64,000 nucleotides of DNA from JAVBMC01 sp031552845 (GTDB taxonomy: Bacteria > Verrucomicrobiota > Kiritimatiellia > RFP12 > DVOR01): the NCBI GenBank assembly GCA_031552845.1, contig JAVBMC010000028.1, positions 62,001 through 126,000 on the forward strand, in the 5' to 3' direction. Shown here in pieces: positions 12,459 through 21,485 of the stretch. How positions within the stretch are numbered: position 1 is the first letter of the stretch; every line of letters starts with the position of its first letter. Both the position numbers and the translations under genes were made by a program. Under the pieces are notes generated by a model. That model was not told the origin of the DNA, searched no databases, and saw nothing but the letters and a program-made list of their open reading frames with translations.

Positions 12459-13634
12459 TCAAATCAATCTGGTTCTTCCGGTTAAAAGCTCCTGCATCAT
12501 GGCTTGCTTGAGGGCGCGGGTCTTCTCCCGTCGCTGCTCCAACGCCGCCAGCTCCGCATCCATGTCCGTCAACACTTCGGCGATGGCGGTTTGTTCGGGG
12601 AAAGAAGGAAGTTTAAGCATAAGTGTCTTTAAGTCTTTCCCATAGAGATGATGGATTGTGATTCCTTGGGTAAGTTCGGCAATTTCATGTCTCCTTGCTT
12701 GCGTCAAGTAGTTCGCTAGAAAGACAGGGGCGTAGTCATTATCTTTTCGCCGGATGATGATAATGTCCCCGCCAAGCGCCACGTTGTCCATGAGGAGCAC
12801 CGATGCAGTAGCCAAATCAATTCCGGTGGTCGTCGTAGAACCGGGCATTAGTACATCACCTTGAATTGAGGGACAACCGTCACTTGAATTTGTTAGACTG
12901 AAAACGTCCGAAATTACCCGGCCATAGGTAGTGAATAACTCGCCATAAAGAATGCATTGGTGAGTTCCTGAAGTCGTTGTCAGTGATTTCGAAAGTGCGT
13001 TTCCTTTCAAAACATCTGCGATGCTCCCCAATCGTATTTCTCGCCACTCGCCGGAAAAGCCGGAGAGACGGGTTTGGCTGGTGAGGAGTTGCTGCATGGT
13101 GGCCTGTTTGAGGTCGCGTTTTTTGGCGATTAGCCGATCCAACCCACCCAGCAGCTCATCCACATCGCTTAACGCCTCCGCGATAGCGTGTTGTTCGTTT
13201 TTGGATCGTGGCACTCCGATCCTAAGTTGAAGAATCTTGGAGACTGATAATCCCGGCTGGGCCGATGCTTCGGATAAGCGATTAAGGCGCATTTCTCCGA
13301 GGGCATAGGTTAAGAACTTGATGTTCGTGTCTTCGAGAGGGGTCACAACCACAGCGTGCTCTGATGCGAAGAACATCCCGGTTACACCAATTACGTTACC
13401 GCATAGTGCGCCTTGCCGACCAATGATCGCAAATGATCCGGAGTGGGTATATTGGGACGTAAAGCCCCGCAGTCCATTCCCACCGTAGCAAGGATATTGC
13501 GAGTGCTCGGTAATTCTTGACGCCGTGATGGTCTCGCCACTCTTCATCGAGGATATTGCTGAAAGTGTCTTTACCTCCCACTCCTCCGGAATGACTCCGA
13601 CCTCGGTCTGCTTGTATCCGGTCTTCACTTCCAT
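12459..13634 (-). CDS. hsdS: Type I restriction specificity subunit
   Basis: 391 residues, made of two target-recognition domains (about 5-150 and 195-345), each followed by a conserved helical spacer: LSDVDELLGGLDRLIAKKRDLKQATMQQLLTSQTRL and LTDMDAELAALEQRREKTRALKQAMMQELLTGRTRL are internal repeats of one another. HsdS reads a bipartite DNA site for the methyltransferase and nuclease. Its start overlaps the hsdM end by 10 nt. Both domains look complete, so the system is probably functional rather than phase-variable fragments; no inverted hsdS copies are seen nearby. Confidence 0.95.
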   Translation of the reverse strand: MEVKTGYKQTEVGVIPEEWEVKTLSAISSMKSGETITASRITEHSQYPCYGGNGLRGFTSQYTHSGSFAIIGRQGALCGNVIGVTGMFFASEHAVVVTPLEDTNIKFLTYALGEMRLNRLSEASAQPGLSVSKILQLRIGVPRSKNEQHAIAEALSDVDELLGGLDRLIAKKRDLKQATMQQLLTSQTRLSGFSGEWREIRLGSIADVLKGNALSKSLTTTSGTHQCILYGELFTTYGRVISDVFSLTNSSDGCPSIQGDVLMPGSTTTTGIDLATASVLLMDNVALGGDIIIIRRKDNDYAPVFLANYLTQARRHEIAELTQGITIHHLYGKDLKTLMLKLPSFPEQTAIAEVLTDMDAELAALEQRREKTRALKQAMMQELLTGRTRLI

Positions 13635-16141
13635 ATCATCCCCATCTGTTTGAGATGCTTTTTTACTTTAGCGGCGAGCACGGCCACTTCGTCGGTAAGC
13701 TGTGGCAACGGGGTGGCGTAGCGTTCCGCAAGTTGGCAGATGCGGCTGGTGAGAGTTCGTGAGACACGATCCAACTCGTCCTGTACAGCGGTTGTTATGA
13801 TGGCCATCCATTTGTCGTCCACGACGAGGGTCTTGATGTCGTCCTCGGTGAGCGTGGGGTATTTGACGTAGAGTTTGTTTTCGAGATCTGTCTGTGCGGC
13901 TTTGAGCCGTGCCTTGGTGCCGGTCTGTCTGTTGAGCAGAGCGGCGTAGTCTTTGAGGGCTTGGCGTTCCTCGGCGTAATCTGGATCACTCTCGATTTCC
14001 TTGAGACGGGTTTGCACGGATTTTGATGTGATTTTCTGCTTGTCACCTTGGCCTTCGATGGCTTCCGCGAGTAGCCCTTTCTCACCGCTGTGCTCCTCGC
14101 CGCTGTGCTCCTCACGCATTTCGTCGAGCTGTTGCTCAATGCCGGCTAGTCTAGCTTTGATGGTTGCAATGGCATGGCGTTCAGCGGTGAAGTAACGGGC
14201 AATCAGCAGGTCAGCGGGGAGGAGATCGGACTTGAAGCGGCGCGTACCTTTCTTGACGTCTTCCTCCTCGGGCCAGACGAGTTTGCCTTCCTTGTTTTTG
14301 ATCTGCGTGATTTCGCGGAGCAATGCCCCCGCTTTCCATCCGGCGTCGGAAATCAGGTAGCAATCATCCTTCATGGTCGAGTCCCAGTGATCCATGAGGT
14401 GTTGATAGACATCGTAAGCGTCGAGCAGCGGCACGGTCTTGAAGGTGGCGAGCAAGTCCTCGGAGATGCTTTCAATGAGCGGCTTGGGATGGCCATTCTG
14501 GGCGAAATCTTTGAGCTGAGGAACGGTGGTCTTTTGCCATTTTACGAAGAGCTTTTTGGTCTTGGCTGTGAATGCAATGAATTCGGCGTGAGAAAAGATT
14601 GTCGGATTTACCTTGTCAATGGAACGTTTGAGCTCAAAGTAGCCGGAGCGACTGGACTTGAACAAGGCAGCACGCAGATTAGGCATAATTTTCCAGTAAT
14701 TGCCGAGTGCATCAAGGTCGTGTTTCGGGATGCCGCCGCGCAGGTGGCCGTCGATGTCCTGTAGGTCCTCCGGCTCGGTGCTGTCGATGTAGCGCGGGAG
14801 GTTGAGGTTGTAGTCATTTTTTGGGTCGGCGATTTCGGCGACGGAGACCATACGGGCGTAGCGCGGGTCGCTTTCATCCTGCCGGGCGAAGGTGTCCACG
14901 ATCCTGTGGATGTCCTGCTCTCGGAGTCTGTTTTTCGGACCGTCCTTTCTGAAGCCTTTGGAGGCATCCATCATGAAGATGCCCTTGCGGGCGGTGGCGT
15001 TTTCCTTGTCAAGCACAATGATGCAGGCAGGAATACCCGTGCCGTAAAAAAGGTTGGCAGGCAGGCCGATGATGGCCTTAAGGTAGCCGGAGCGGACGAG
15101 CTGCTGGCGAATGACAGCCTCGGCATTACTGCGGAAAAGGACGCCGTGCGGAAGAATGCACGCGCCTTTGCCCGTGCTCTTCAGGGAGCGGATAATGTGG
15201 AGAAGGTAGGCGTAGTCGCCTTGCTTTTTCGGTGGCAAGCCCCAAGGGAAGCGCTGGAATTTGTCATCGCTGCCGTTCTCGCCTAGAGTGAGGCCGGTGG
15301 ACCAAGCTTTGTCGGAGAACGGAGGATTGGCAACGACGTAGTCGTAGGTGCGGAGTTTTTGTTCGTTGTCTTTGTCTCTGAACTTGGGATCGAAGAGGGT
15401 GTTGCCCGAAAGGACATTGGCTGTCGGAAAGTCATGCAGGATCATGTTCATACGGGCGAGACCGGCAGTAGTCACATCCTTCTCCTGCCCTTCGAGTGTA
15501 ATGTGTTTGCCCGCTTCGGCAGCGACTTTCAATAGTAACGATCCCGATCCGCAGGTGGGATCGTAGGCAGTGGTCCCAGCCTTGGAATTGGCTGGAGAGA
15601 TACCGATGACTTTCGCCATGATCCGGCTGACTTCGGATGGAGTGTAGAATTGCCCCTTACTTCTTCCGCTTTCGCTGGCAAAGTGCCGCATGAGATACTC
15701 GTAAGCGTCGCCGAGGATGTCATCGTTTTCTGCGCGGTTCTTTGAAAAATCGAGTGCGGGGGTTTCAAAGATGGCGATGAGGTTGCCCAACTTTTCGACC
15801 TTTTGCGCGCCATCACCGAGCTTGTTGGAGTCGTTAAAGTCTGGAAAATAGCTGCGGGCGAGACGGGAGTTGGTGTCAATGAGCGGTTGGATGACCCGCG
15901 TGTTGATGAGGTTGCCGATGTCGCTGTTGCCTTTAAGCGCGACCATGTCTTTGAAGCTCGCGCCCTTCGGAATGACGACCGGTGGCTTGAATCCATCGTA
16001 GTCCCCGTATTTGTCGGAGATGTATTTGATGAAAAGCATGAACAGGACGTAGTCCTTGTATTGGCTGGCATCCATTCCTCCGCGCAGCTCATCGCAGGAA
16101 GCCCATAGAGACGAATAAAGGTCAGATTTCTTGATGGCCAT
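13625..16141 (-). CDS. hsdM: Type I DNA methyltransferase subunit with long C-terminal extension
   Basis: 838 residues. The N-terminal HsdM domain is followed by an N6-adenine methyltransferase with DPTCGSG at 194-200 (SAM binding) and NPPF at 272-275 (catalytic). Beyond about residue 500 there is a long, partly coiled-coil extension that includes a short tandem EEHSGEEHSGE at about 670. HsdM proteins of many type I systems end near 500-550, though 800-residue forms are known. It is the first gene of the operon. The 100-bp gap before it shows no confident promoter. Confidence 0.95.
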   Translation of the reverse strand: MAIKKSDLYSSLWASCDELRGGMDASQYKDYVLFMLFIKYISDKYGDYDGFKPPVVIPKGASFKDMVALKGNSDIGNLINTRVIQPLIDTNSRLARSYFPDFNDSNKLGDGAQKVEKLGNLIAIFETPALDFSKNRAENDDILGDAYEYLMRHFASESGRSKGQFYTPSEVSRIMAKVIGISPANSKAGTTAYDPTCGSGSLLLKVAAEAGKHITLEGQEKDVTTAGLARMNMILHDFPTANVLSGNTLFDPKFRDKDNEQKLRTYDYVVANPPFSDKAWSTGLTLGENGSDDKFQRFPWGLPPKKQGDYAYLLHIIRSLKSTGKGACILPHGVLFRSNAEAVIRQQLVRSGYLKAIIGLPANLFYGTGIPACIIVLDKENATARKGIFMMDASKGFRKDGPKNRLREQDIHRIVDTFARQDESDPRYARMVSVAEIADPKNDYNLNLPRYIDSTEPEDLQDIDGHLRGGIPKHDLDALGNYWKIMPNLRAALFKSSRSGYFELKRSIDKVNPTIFSHAEFIAFTAKTKKLFVKWQKTTVPQLKDFAQNGHPKPLIESISEDLLATFKTVPLLDAYDVYQHLMDHWDSTMKDDCYLISDAGWKAGALLREITQIKNKEGKLVWPEEEDVKKGTRRFKSDLLPADLLIARYFTAERHAIATIKARLAGIEQQLDEMREEHSGEEHSGEKGLLAEAIEGQGDKQKITSKSVQTRLKEIESDPDYAEERQALKDYAALLNRQTGTKARLKAAQTDLENKLYVKYPTLTEDDIKTLVVDDKWMAIITTAVQDELDRVSRTLTSRICQLAERYATPLPQLTDEVAVLAAKVKKHLKQMGMIWK

Positions 16142-16240
16142 AAATTAGCTTAAAAGGTTGAAATGAAAAAATACAGTTAAATTTCTAGCAACAGTTAATA
16201 CCCATATTTGTCCGGAGAGAGCAAACGTCTTGTGCTAACC
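16142..16240. other. Gap upstream of hsdM
   Basis: 99 bp, AT-rich, between the EVE-nuclease stop and the hsdM start. TTGCTA and AT-rich hexamers are present on the minus strand, but no spacing is convincing. Transcription from the upstream gene may read through. Confidence 0.3.
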
Positions 16241-17389
16241 CTAACCGTTTTCCCCAGTGAAATACTCGGCGAGGGTGTGGAGAAACTCTGGTTTGAGAGA
16301 AACGGCTAGGTTTTCTTTCTGGATAACATCCAATTTCTTGGTCAGTTTTGAGAAGCTGATGTATCCGCAGACTTTGCCGAGTGGTTTTTCGCGGAGCGAG
16401 AAGGTGGGGCGGCGGATTTCTTGCGCGACTTTGTTGCGGCGTTCATCCGGTGCCACAAGGAAAAGGTTGATGGATAGATTGGGTTGTAGTGCCAGCAGGT
16501 CACTCATGCGCAGCAGTCCGGAGTAAACCGAGGTGGTGCATTCAATCTCAAACGCAGCCAAGATAGAGTTTCCTTTGAGCCAGAGTACATCAATCAGTTC
16601 AATTGTCCGATTCGTGGCCTCATTAAATTGTGTGGGGAGCTCTTTCACCATGCGGTCAAATGCACCTAGTTCTTTACTTTTCCATTGGCGTGAGCGGTCG
16701 TTCCGCGCAACCCACAAATCAAATCCCATCTCTTCGCCTAGCTTGAGCAAGCGGTACTGAATCTCGGTGTGCCGTGTAGTGGCAGCGTCTTCGCCATCTA
16801 TTACGGTGGATTGTTTTTTAGTCTTTACTGTCTCTTCTGTTTCCGGCACAGTGACCTGTACCTTAATAGTTGCTTTTCCCTTGCGTCGTTCCGCCATGTA
16901 GGTTGGCTTATAGGCTAGCTGTTTGGGGTCAACGGCACGCCAAGTCGGATTTGTATCAGCTTTCTTGAGCAAGGAGAAAATCAAGTCACCATCGGCCGTA
17001 TTTTGAACACGCTTAGGACCGCCACGGATCATACACTTATACTTATTCCGATCTTCCGGTCCCGTGTAAAATGCTACTCGTCCTTCTAATTCTTCCATGG
17101 GAACACCGTGTTCGGGCGAAAGCAAAACAAGAGGCTTTACTACAAATCGTACCGGAAAGACATCATCCTGCCAAATTCTTGATTGATCTTTTGAGCGTTC
17201 AACGACCTTTAATGCTCCAACAAGACGCTTCATGCCTCCAGTCAGATAGCACAAGAAGATATCCCCGGATCTTACTTGCTCTATCGCAGCCTCATTGGTT
17301 TTGCTTTGACGAAATCCTGAAATCCGTGCTCCGGATTTTTGAAACTCCGCCCATGTTGTGGCGGTAAACATATTAAACCAATAGGTCAT
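16241..17389 (-). CDS. EVE-like domain fused to PD-(D/E)XK-like nuclease domain
   Basis: 382 residues. The N-terminal ~110 residues resemble an EVE/PUA-like fold, the domain that binds modified bases: WFNMFTATTWAEF, then the V-R-S-G-D-I-F-L-C-Y stretch and LVGALKVVE. The C-terminal part from about 205 to 330 has the pattern of a restriction endonuclease: E210 in HTEIQYRLLKLGEE, LWVARNDR, D267 in ELIDVLW and FEIE at 280-283. A linker rich in charged residues joins them. Such fusions are thought to cut DNA carrying modified cytosine. It precedes the type I operon on the same strand, with a GGAG site before ATG 17389. The exact fold of both domains is my inference from motif layout. Confidence 0.62.
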   Translation of the reverse strand: MTYWFNMFTATTWAEFQKSGARISGFRQSKTNEAAIEQVRSGDIFLCYLTGGMKRLVGALKVVERSKDQSRIWQDDVFPVRFVVKPLVLLSPEHGVPMEELEGRVAFYTGPEDRNKYKCMIRGGPKRVQNTADGDLIFSLLKKADTNPTWRAVDPKQLAYKPTYMAERRKGKATIKVQVTVPETEETVKTKKQSTVIDGEDAATTRHTEIQYRLLKLGEEMGFDLWVARNDRSRQWKSKELGAFDRMVKELPTQFNEATNRTIELIDVLWLKGNSILAAFEIECTTSVYSGLLRMSDLLALQPNLSINLFLVAPDERRNKVAQEIRRPTFSLREKPLGKVCGYISFSKLTKKLDVIQKENLAVSLKPEFLHTLAEYFTGENG

Positions 17390-17428
17390 TGTTCAGGCTC
17401 CTCAAAAGCAAACGTCGATCTAAACGCT

Positions 17429-17522
17429 CAACCATGTGCCGATTATACCACGTCATCCCCTTAAAAGCAATCCTCAAGAAATCTTTCTGCGGTGGCCTTT
17501 TGTGGACGGTGTTTCTTGATGC
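17429..17522 (+). repeat. Direct repeat, left copy (flanks the rhuM segment)
   Basis: About 94 bp that recur at 19089-19181 in the same orientation at roughly 80% identity by eye. Shared landmarks are CAACCATGTGC, GATTATA, AAAGCAAT, CTCAAGAAATCTTT, GGCCTTTT and GTTTC(T/C)TGATG, in the same order and spacing. Confidence 0.7.
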
Positions 17523-17638
17523 GACTAGCGCGATGTCCATACGCCGTCCGCGGCTGGTATTTTCAATCGGTTCATTTTTCTCGCTCTTCTTCAGCGTCTC
17601 CGTATCTGCCGGGAGTTTCTTCGTTATTTTCAGGGGTC

Positions 17639-17707
17639 GTATATCAGGTGATATCGTGCTCATAAATCAGGTGATGTCGTACTCGTGTATCAAGTGATAT
17701 GGTACCC
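17639..17707. repeat. Palindrome array E: three units, 23-bp period
   Basis: Three imperfect palindromes, ATATCAGGTGATAT, AAATCAGGTGATGT and GTATCAAGTGATAT, have centres at 17647.5, 17670.5 and 17693.5. Each is followed by a CGT(A/G)CTC-like word. The flank (A/G)TGA(T/C)ATCGTAC is shared with array D at 19441-19814, so the two arrays seem related. Confidence 0.75.
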
Positions 17708-18012
17708 CGAAAGAAGAGGAGTTTGCACACCTGGCAAATAACTGCTTCAGATACCTCTCCTATCCTCCGCGCCTCCGCGTGAGTTTTTTAGGTGTCGAGT
17801 AGTTTTAGGTATTGCTGCTGGCGTTCTTTGTTTTAATGCAGTATCGGAATGATATCAAACAAAAAAAGTCTTTTAATTCCGTATTGTTCCGAATGGATTG
17901 CCGCACATATGTGTGTTTGAGCGAGTGTTTCTTGATGGTGGATGCGGGGCTGGTGGTGCGAGTTGCGTGTTTTGAGGTACATTTTGCGGGGGAGCGAATG
18001 GAGTATGTGGGA
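17708..18012. other. Intergenic DNA between array E and rhuM
   Basis: About 300 bp with no gene that I can support. A CTCCGCGCCTCCGCGTGAG word at 17766-17784 is the reverse complement of a mini-repeat also seen near 20487 and 29130. Confidence 0.4.
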
Positions 18013-19011
18013 TTACTCACTATTCTTGCCGCCAGTGTCTTTTTGCATTAATGCCCGAATGGCGCGGTCGAAGTCACTTTCAAGCTGCTTCATTTCGCGT
18101 GCGCGGTAGAGCTCGAATTCTTTTTCAGCCTTTTCGATTGCCTGTTTGTGAGATATGCGTCCGGCATCTTGCAAAATCTTTCTTTTGTGGCTGAGTATTT
18201 GATTGTCGAGTGCTTCAACCCAGTCTTGCATGGTCATTGGGGCTTGTTCCAGCGCCTGAAACTCCGCAAAGTCCAAGAATTGCGATACTAAAAGATTGAG
18301 GCGCTGTAATTCAAGCTCGGAAAGGTAATTTTTCGCTATCCTCACATCGTCTTTTGTGATGTAACCGCCCTTGAAATTGGTCATGCCGACAAGCGGCTTT
18401 TCGTTGTCGACCCGCTCGTGAATCACTTCGGCGGCGGTATGCTCGTGTACTGCAAAATGCAGTTTGTTTTGCACCGTTGCAAAGAATGTTTTGGTCATAT
18501 CAGAGCGCGGATCGTAATCCGTCGCCGTAGCGTAAATGTCGGTAACTTGCTGGTAAAAGTTGCGTTCGCTGCTGCGAATGTCGCGGATGCGTTGTAGGAG
18601 TTCCCGGAAATAACGGCCGCCACCGTTTTTCAAGCGATCGTCGTCAAGCGTAAACCCTTTGCGGATATACTCGTTCAGTCGCTTCGTAGCCCATTGACGG
18701 AACTGTGTGCCGCGTAAAGATTTAACTCGGTAACCGACCGAGATTACCACATCAAGGTTATAATAGTCAACTTGATACGTTTTGCTGTCGGCAGCAGTTG
18801 TTGCAAACTTTGCAACAACTGAATCCCTCATCAATTCGCCCTCTTCAAATACGTTTTTGATATGGCGGGAAATGGTAGATTTGTCACGTTCAAATAACTT
18901 TGCCATTCGATCGAGAGACAACCACGCAGTTTCTGCATCAAAGTGCGTATCAATTGATATTTTCCCATCTTCTGTCGTAAAAATGATCATTTGATTTTCT
19001 TTGCCGGTCAT
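18013..19011 (-). CDS. RhuM-family protein
   Basis: 332 residues. The N-terminal region is a predicted DNA-binding module (LSLDRMAKLFERDKSTISRHI, a helix-turn-helix-like stretch), followed by YYNLDVVISVGYRVKS and FRQWATKRLNEYI, the hallmark of the RhuM/virulence-RhuM family. The C-terminus is helical. First named in Salmonella pathogenicity island 3; its function is unresolved, and it is often found in mobile or defence regions. An AGGAG site lies nine bases before the ATG. The gene sits between two ~94-bp direct repeats and two palindrome arrays, which suggests it moved in as a unit. Confidence 0.85.
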   Translation of the reverse strand: MTGKENQMIIFTTEDGKISIDTHFDAETAWLSLDRMAKLFERDKSTISRHIKNVFEEGELMRDSVVAKFATTAADSKTYQVDYYNLDVVISVGYRVKSLRGTQFRQWATKRLNEYIRKGFTLDDDRLKNGGGRYFRELLQRIRDIRSSERNFYQQVTDIYATATDYDPRSDMTKTFFATVQNKLHFAVHEHTAAEVIHERVDNEKPLVGMTNFKGGYITKDDVRIAKNYLSELELQRLNLLVSQFLDFAEFQALEQAPMTMQDWVEALDNQILSHKRKILQDAGRISHKQAIEKAEKEFELYRAREMKQLESDFDRAIRALMQKDTGGKNSE

Positions 19012-19088
19012 ATCACTGTTCTCCTAATTTCCGTAGCAATGAGTTCGCCCCTGCGGCGGAGTACATGCTTGTGTTGTGTACGTACAAG

Positions 19089-19181
19089 CAACCATGTGCG
19101 GATTATATCACGTAGTATCGTCCAAAGCAATGCTCAAGAAATCTTTTTGAGCCGGCCTTTTGGGGCGGCGTTTCCTGATGG
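19089..19181 (+). repeat. Direct repeat, right copy
   Basis: Partner of 17429-17522. It contains GATTATATCACGTAGTATCG, which resembles single units of the adjacent palindrome array D. Confidence 0.7.
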
Positions 19182-19440
19182 AGGATGAGCGGGCTCTATA
19201 TTTGATGGCGGAAAGTAGGCTGTGACTGAAGATAGGTTTTATAATTCGGCAGATGCGGAGTGTTTGTGAAATAGAAGGTCGGTTTGGTCGCGATGTTCAT
19301 GCATTATATTCACCTTACGTTATTCTTCGCGACCGAGTCGAGCACATTAAAAGCTATAACCACGCGATTCATCCCCTATTATCTATTCTTTATCACTTAT
19401 TACTTCGCCTTTCATGTTGGAGTCCCCCGACGTAGCTCGG
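19182..19440. other. Intergenic DNA with AT-rich mini-repeat
   Basis: No gene seen. 19369-19412 is an AT-rich mini-repeat ending in ATTACTTCGCCTTTCATG, related to 4596-4650. Confidence 0.4.
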
Positions 19441-19814
19441 ATATTTGTGTGAGCCGGGCGGGTATTTTGTCTGAGCCCAGTGTGAAAAATGTGTGAGCTG
19501 AGTCAATATTTTGTCTGAGCCGTATGGATAATTTGTGCGAGCCGGGCAAGAATTTTGTACCACGTGCCTCGCACAAATTCAACATGCGCGTTTTTCGAGC
19601 GTGTTATATCGTCCGTACTCGCGGAGCACGAATCATAATTTTGCGGGATACGTATCAGCGTACCACGCATCACGTATCATCCATTTGCGCATCACGTGCT
19701 ATCGTACTGCGGGATACGTGATATAAGTTTGTGTGTCACGTGACATCGTACCGGATGATGTGTGTCATCGTACTGCGGGACACGTGTCATCCGTTTGCAG
19801 TACACGTATCCTTG
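19441..19814. repeat. Palindrome array D: 17 units in strict 22-bp register
   Basis: Cutting the DNA every 22 bp from 19441 gives 17 aligned units. Units 1-5 share a TTTGTSTGAGCC-like core. From unit 6 the centre is a palindrome, mostly CACGTG, CACGTA or TACGTA, at 19563.5, 19629.5, 19651.5, 19673.5, 19695.5, 19717.5, 19739.5, 19761.5, 19783.5 and 19805.5. Good examples are GATACGTATC, GTGTCACGTGACAT and GACACGTGTC. Units 7 and 8 are weak but in phase. A 12-bp inverted repeat, AATTTGTGCGAG and CTCGCACAAATT, brackets the switch between the two unit types. There are no spacers, so it is not a CRISPR. Confidence 0.85.
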
Positions 19815-20762
19815 TGCTGAGAAGCGAAGTAATATGTAGTAGATTAGAGGCAATAAATTGAGCCGAAAATGTTATAATGCCCAATATATGTAGGTGTTTT
19901 GAAGGTAGGGAGGGGTTCACCGAAGGCAGGCGCAGAGGAGGATGGGTGTTACGCGGAGATGCTGAATAAGCGAGCTCCCAACCTGTCTCGACTTCTCCGA
20001 GTTCTTCGACTTCATCACCACTACGAATACGCAACACCGACACTGTCAACGAAAATGTAGGTGCTCCAAAAGAAGGCACAAGCCCGACTTCACCGATTTT
20101 CGCCGACTTCATCGACATGCAAAGTAGCGCAACAGCGAACATCATAACAAGAGCAGATAATGTGAGTACAGTAAACATGATAAAAGAAAAGTTGAAAGGT
20201 GAAAGAAACGAGAGTCTCGTAGCAGGCTCGACCCAATAGCCTGTTTGTTGTTGATGGCTCCTTGGAGCTTAAGCTCTCGTATGTCGGGGGGCGGAGATTC
20301 GTATTGAACTCCGAGCCACAAGGTCCGAATCAGTGACGAGTCACTCAATGGGGTCAACAGGGATGCAGTTTAGCAGAATTAAGGAATAAGTCAAGAAGAG
20401 AAGCAATAGGTAATAAGTGATAGGTAATAAGTTGTTGAACAGGAGGGAATAGGATGAAGAAAATAAATGGAGAGGGGTAAGCAGGAAAGGCTCACGCGGA
20501 GGTGCGGAGAGAGAGGGGAAGGGTATCCGCAGATTGCACAGATGCTCGCAGATGGGGGGTGAGAGGAAGGGAGAGAAGGGGCTAGGCGTGGTGTAGCGGT
20601 TTCGGCGAAACGCGCCCTACCTACTGACGCACGCCAAAGAATTCGCATAATGCCGGCGAGGACGTCGGGTGCTTTCAAGCGGCATAACCGGCACGCGATT
20701 TCGTCGATTTCATAGGCTTCTGCAACAAGCCAACACACCCTGACTGATGGCGCGTCGAGGAG
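19815..20762. repeat. Gene-free stretch of dispersed mini-repeats
   Basis: About 950 bp without a supportable gene. It holds CGACTTC..CGA-type words (19986-20012 and 20088-20116, also 29181-29212 in the opposite orientation), AT-rich GGTAATAAGTGATAGG words (20395-20440) and CTCACGCGGAGG (20487-20506). It reads as degenerate intergenic sequence; short frames here show no domain, start site or codon pattern worth calling. Confidence 0.5.
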
Positions 20763-21485
20763 TTATTTGATGGCGCCGTAGGCGGCGAAGGTGGTGTTTT
20801 TGTGGAGGAGTTCGACTTGGCGGAAGCCGGATTGGCGGAGGAGGTCGAGCTGGTAGGGGATGGAGCGGGGGGTGTCTTCTTGCGCGATGTAGTCGAAAAC
20901 TTGTTGGCAGTAGTCGGCACCGCCGAGGGCGGTGAGGTAGTCGGCGTAGCGTTGTTGCATGAGGCGGTCGATGGCGGGGTTGTCGTGTGCGACGAGGTCG
21001 GTGATCCAGAGGCTGCCGCCGGGGCGCAGAAGGCGGTGGAGTTTGGCGAAAACGGCTTGCCAGTCGGCATCGTCGCGGAGGTGGTGGAGGACGGCGGCGG
21101 CGAGGATGATGTCGTAGCCTTCAGCGGGGAGGTCGGCGGTCCGGATGTCGGATTGGATGAGGGTGACGGTGCCGGTGGTGCAGGGGGTGACGCGTTGTTG
21201 GGCGCGTTGGAGCATGGGTTGGCTGAGGTCGAGGAGGGTGCAGTTGGCGTCGGGGACGAGTTGGAGGAGTTTGAGGGTGTTGTTGCCGGCGCCGCAGCCG
21301 ATGTCGAGGATGTTGCGGATGGGGGTGGTGACGGCATGGGCGGCTTGGGTGATGAGGTCCATGGCGAGGGCGGCGTCGATGGTGGAGGTTTGGCCGGTTT
21401 GGAGGTTGCTGAAGCGGTCGACGTCGGAGTCGAAGCGTTGGCGGATTTGGTCGACGGTGGCTTTGGGGGTGGGTTTGTTGTTCAT
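20763..21485 (-). CDS. Class I SAM-dependent methyltransferase
   Basis: 240 residues from the ATG at 21485. Motif I is ILDIGCGAGNNTLKLL, followed by TLLDLSQPMLQRAQQR (acidic residue binding the ribose) and DIILAAAVLHHLRDD, then LRPGGSLWITDL. This is the COG2226/UbiE-like layout of small-molecule methyltransferases; substrate unknown. The upstream in-frame extension to 21665 is poor coding sequence and is rejected. No good Shine-Dalgarno site is present; TATACT lies 11 nt before the ATG, but with no clear -35 box. Confidence 0.85.
   Translation of the reverse strand: MNNKPTPKATVDQIRQRFDSDVDRFSNLQTGQTSTIDAALAMDLITQAAHAVTTPIRNILDIGCGAGNNTLKLLQLVPDANCTLLDLSQPMLQRAQQRVTPCTTGTVTLIQSDIRTADLPAEGYDIILAAAVLHHLRDDADWQAVFAKLHRLLRPGGSLWITDLVAHDNPAIDRLMQQRYADYLTALGGADYCQQVFDYIAQEDTPRSIPYQLDLLRQSGFRQVELLHKNTTFAAYGAIK

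Noticed and set aside
19441..19814. CRISPR array
   Set aside because: The units abut every 22 bp without unique spacers and there are no cas genes in the window.
19441..19814. Plasmid-type iteron replication origin
   Set aside because: The 22-bp period fits iterons, but there is no rep gene and similar arrays occur at four other chromosomal-looking loci with different cores.
20675..21337. 220-codon frame rich in S, P, T and A overlapping the methyltransferase
   Set aside because: Low-complexity shadow in a GC-skewed gene; the other frame has methyltransferase motifs.
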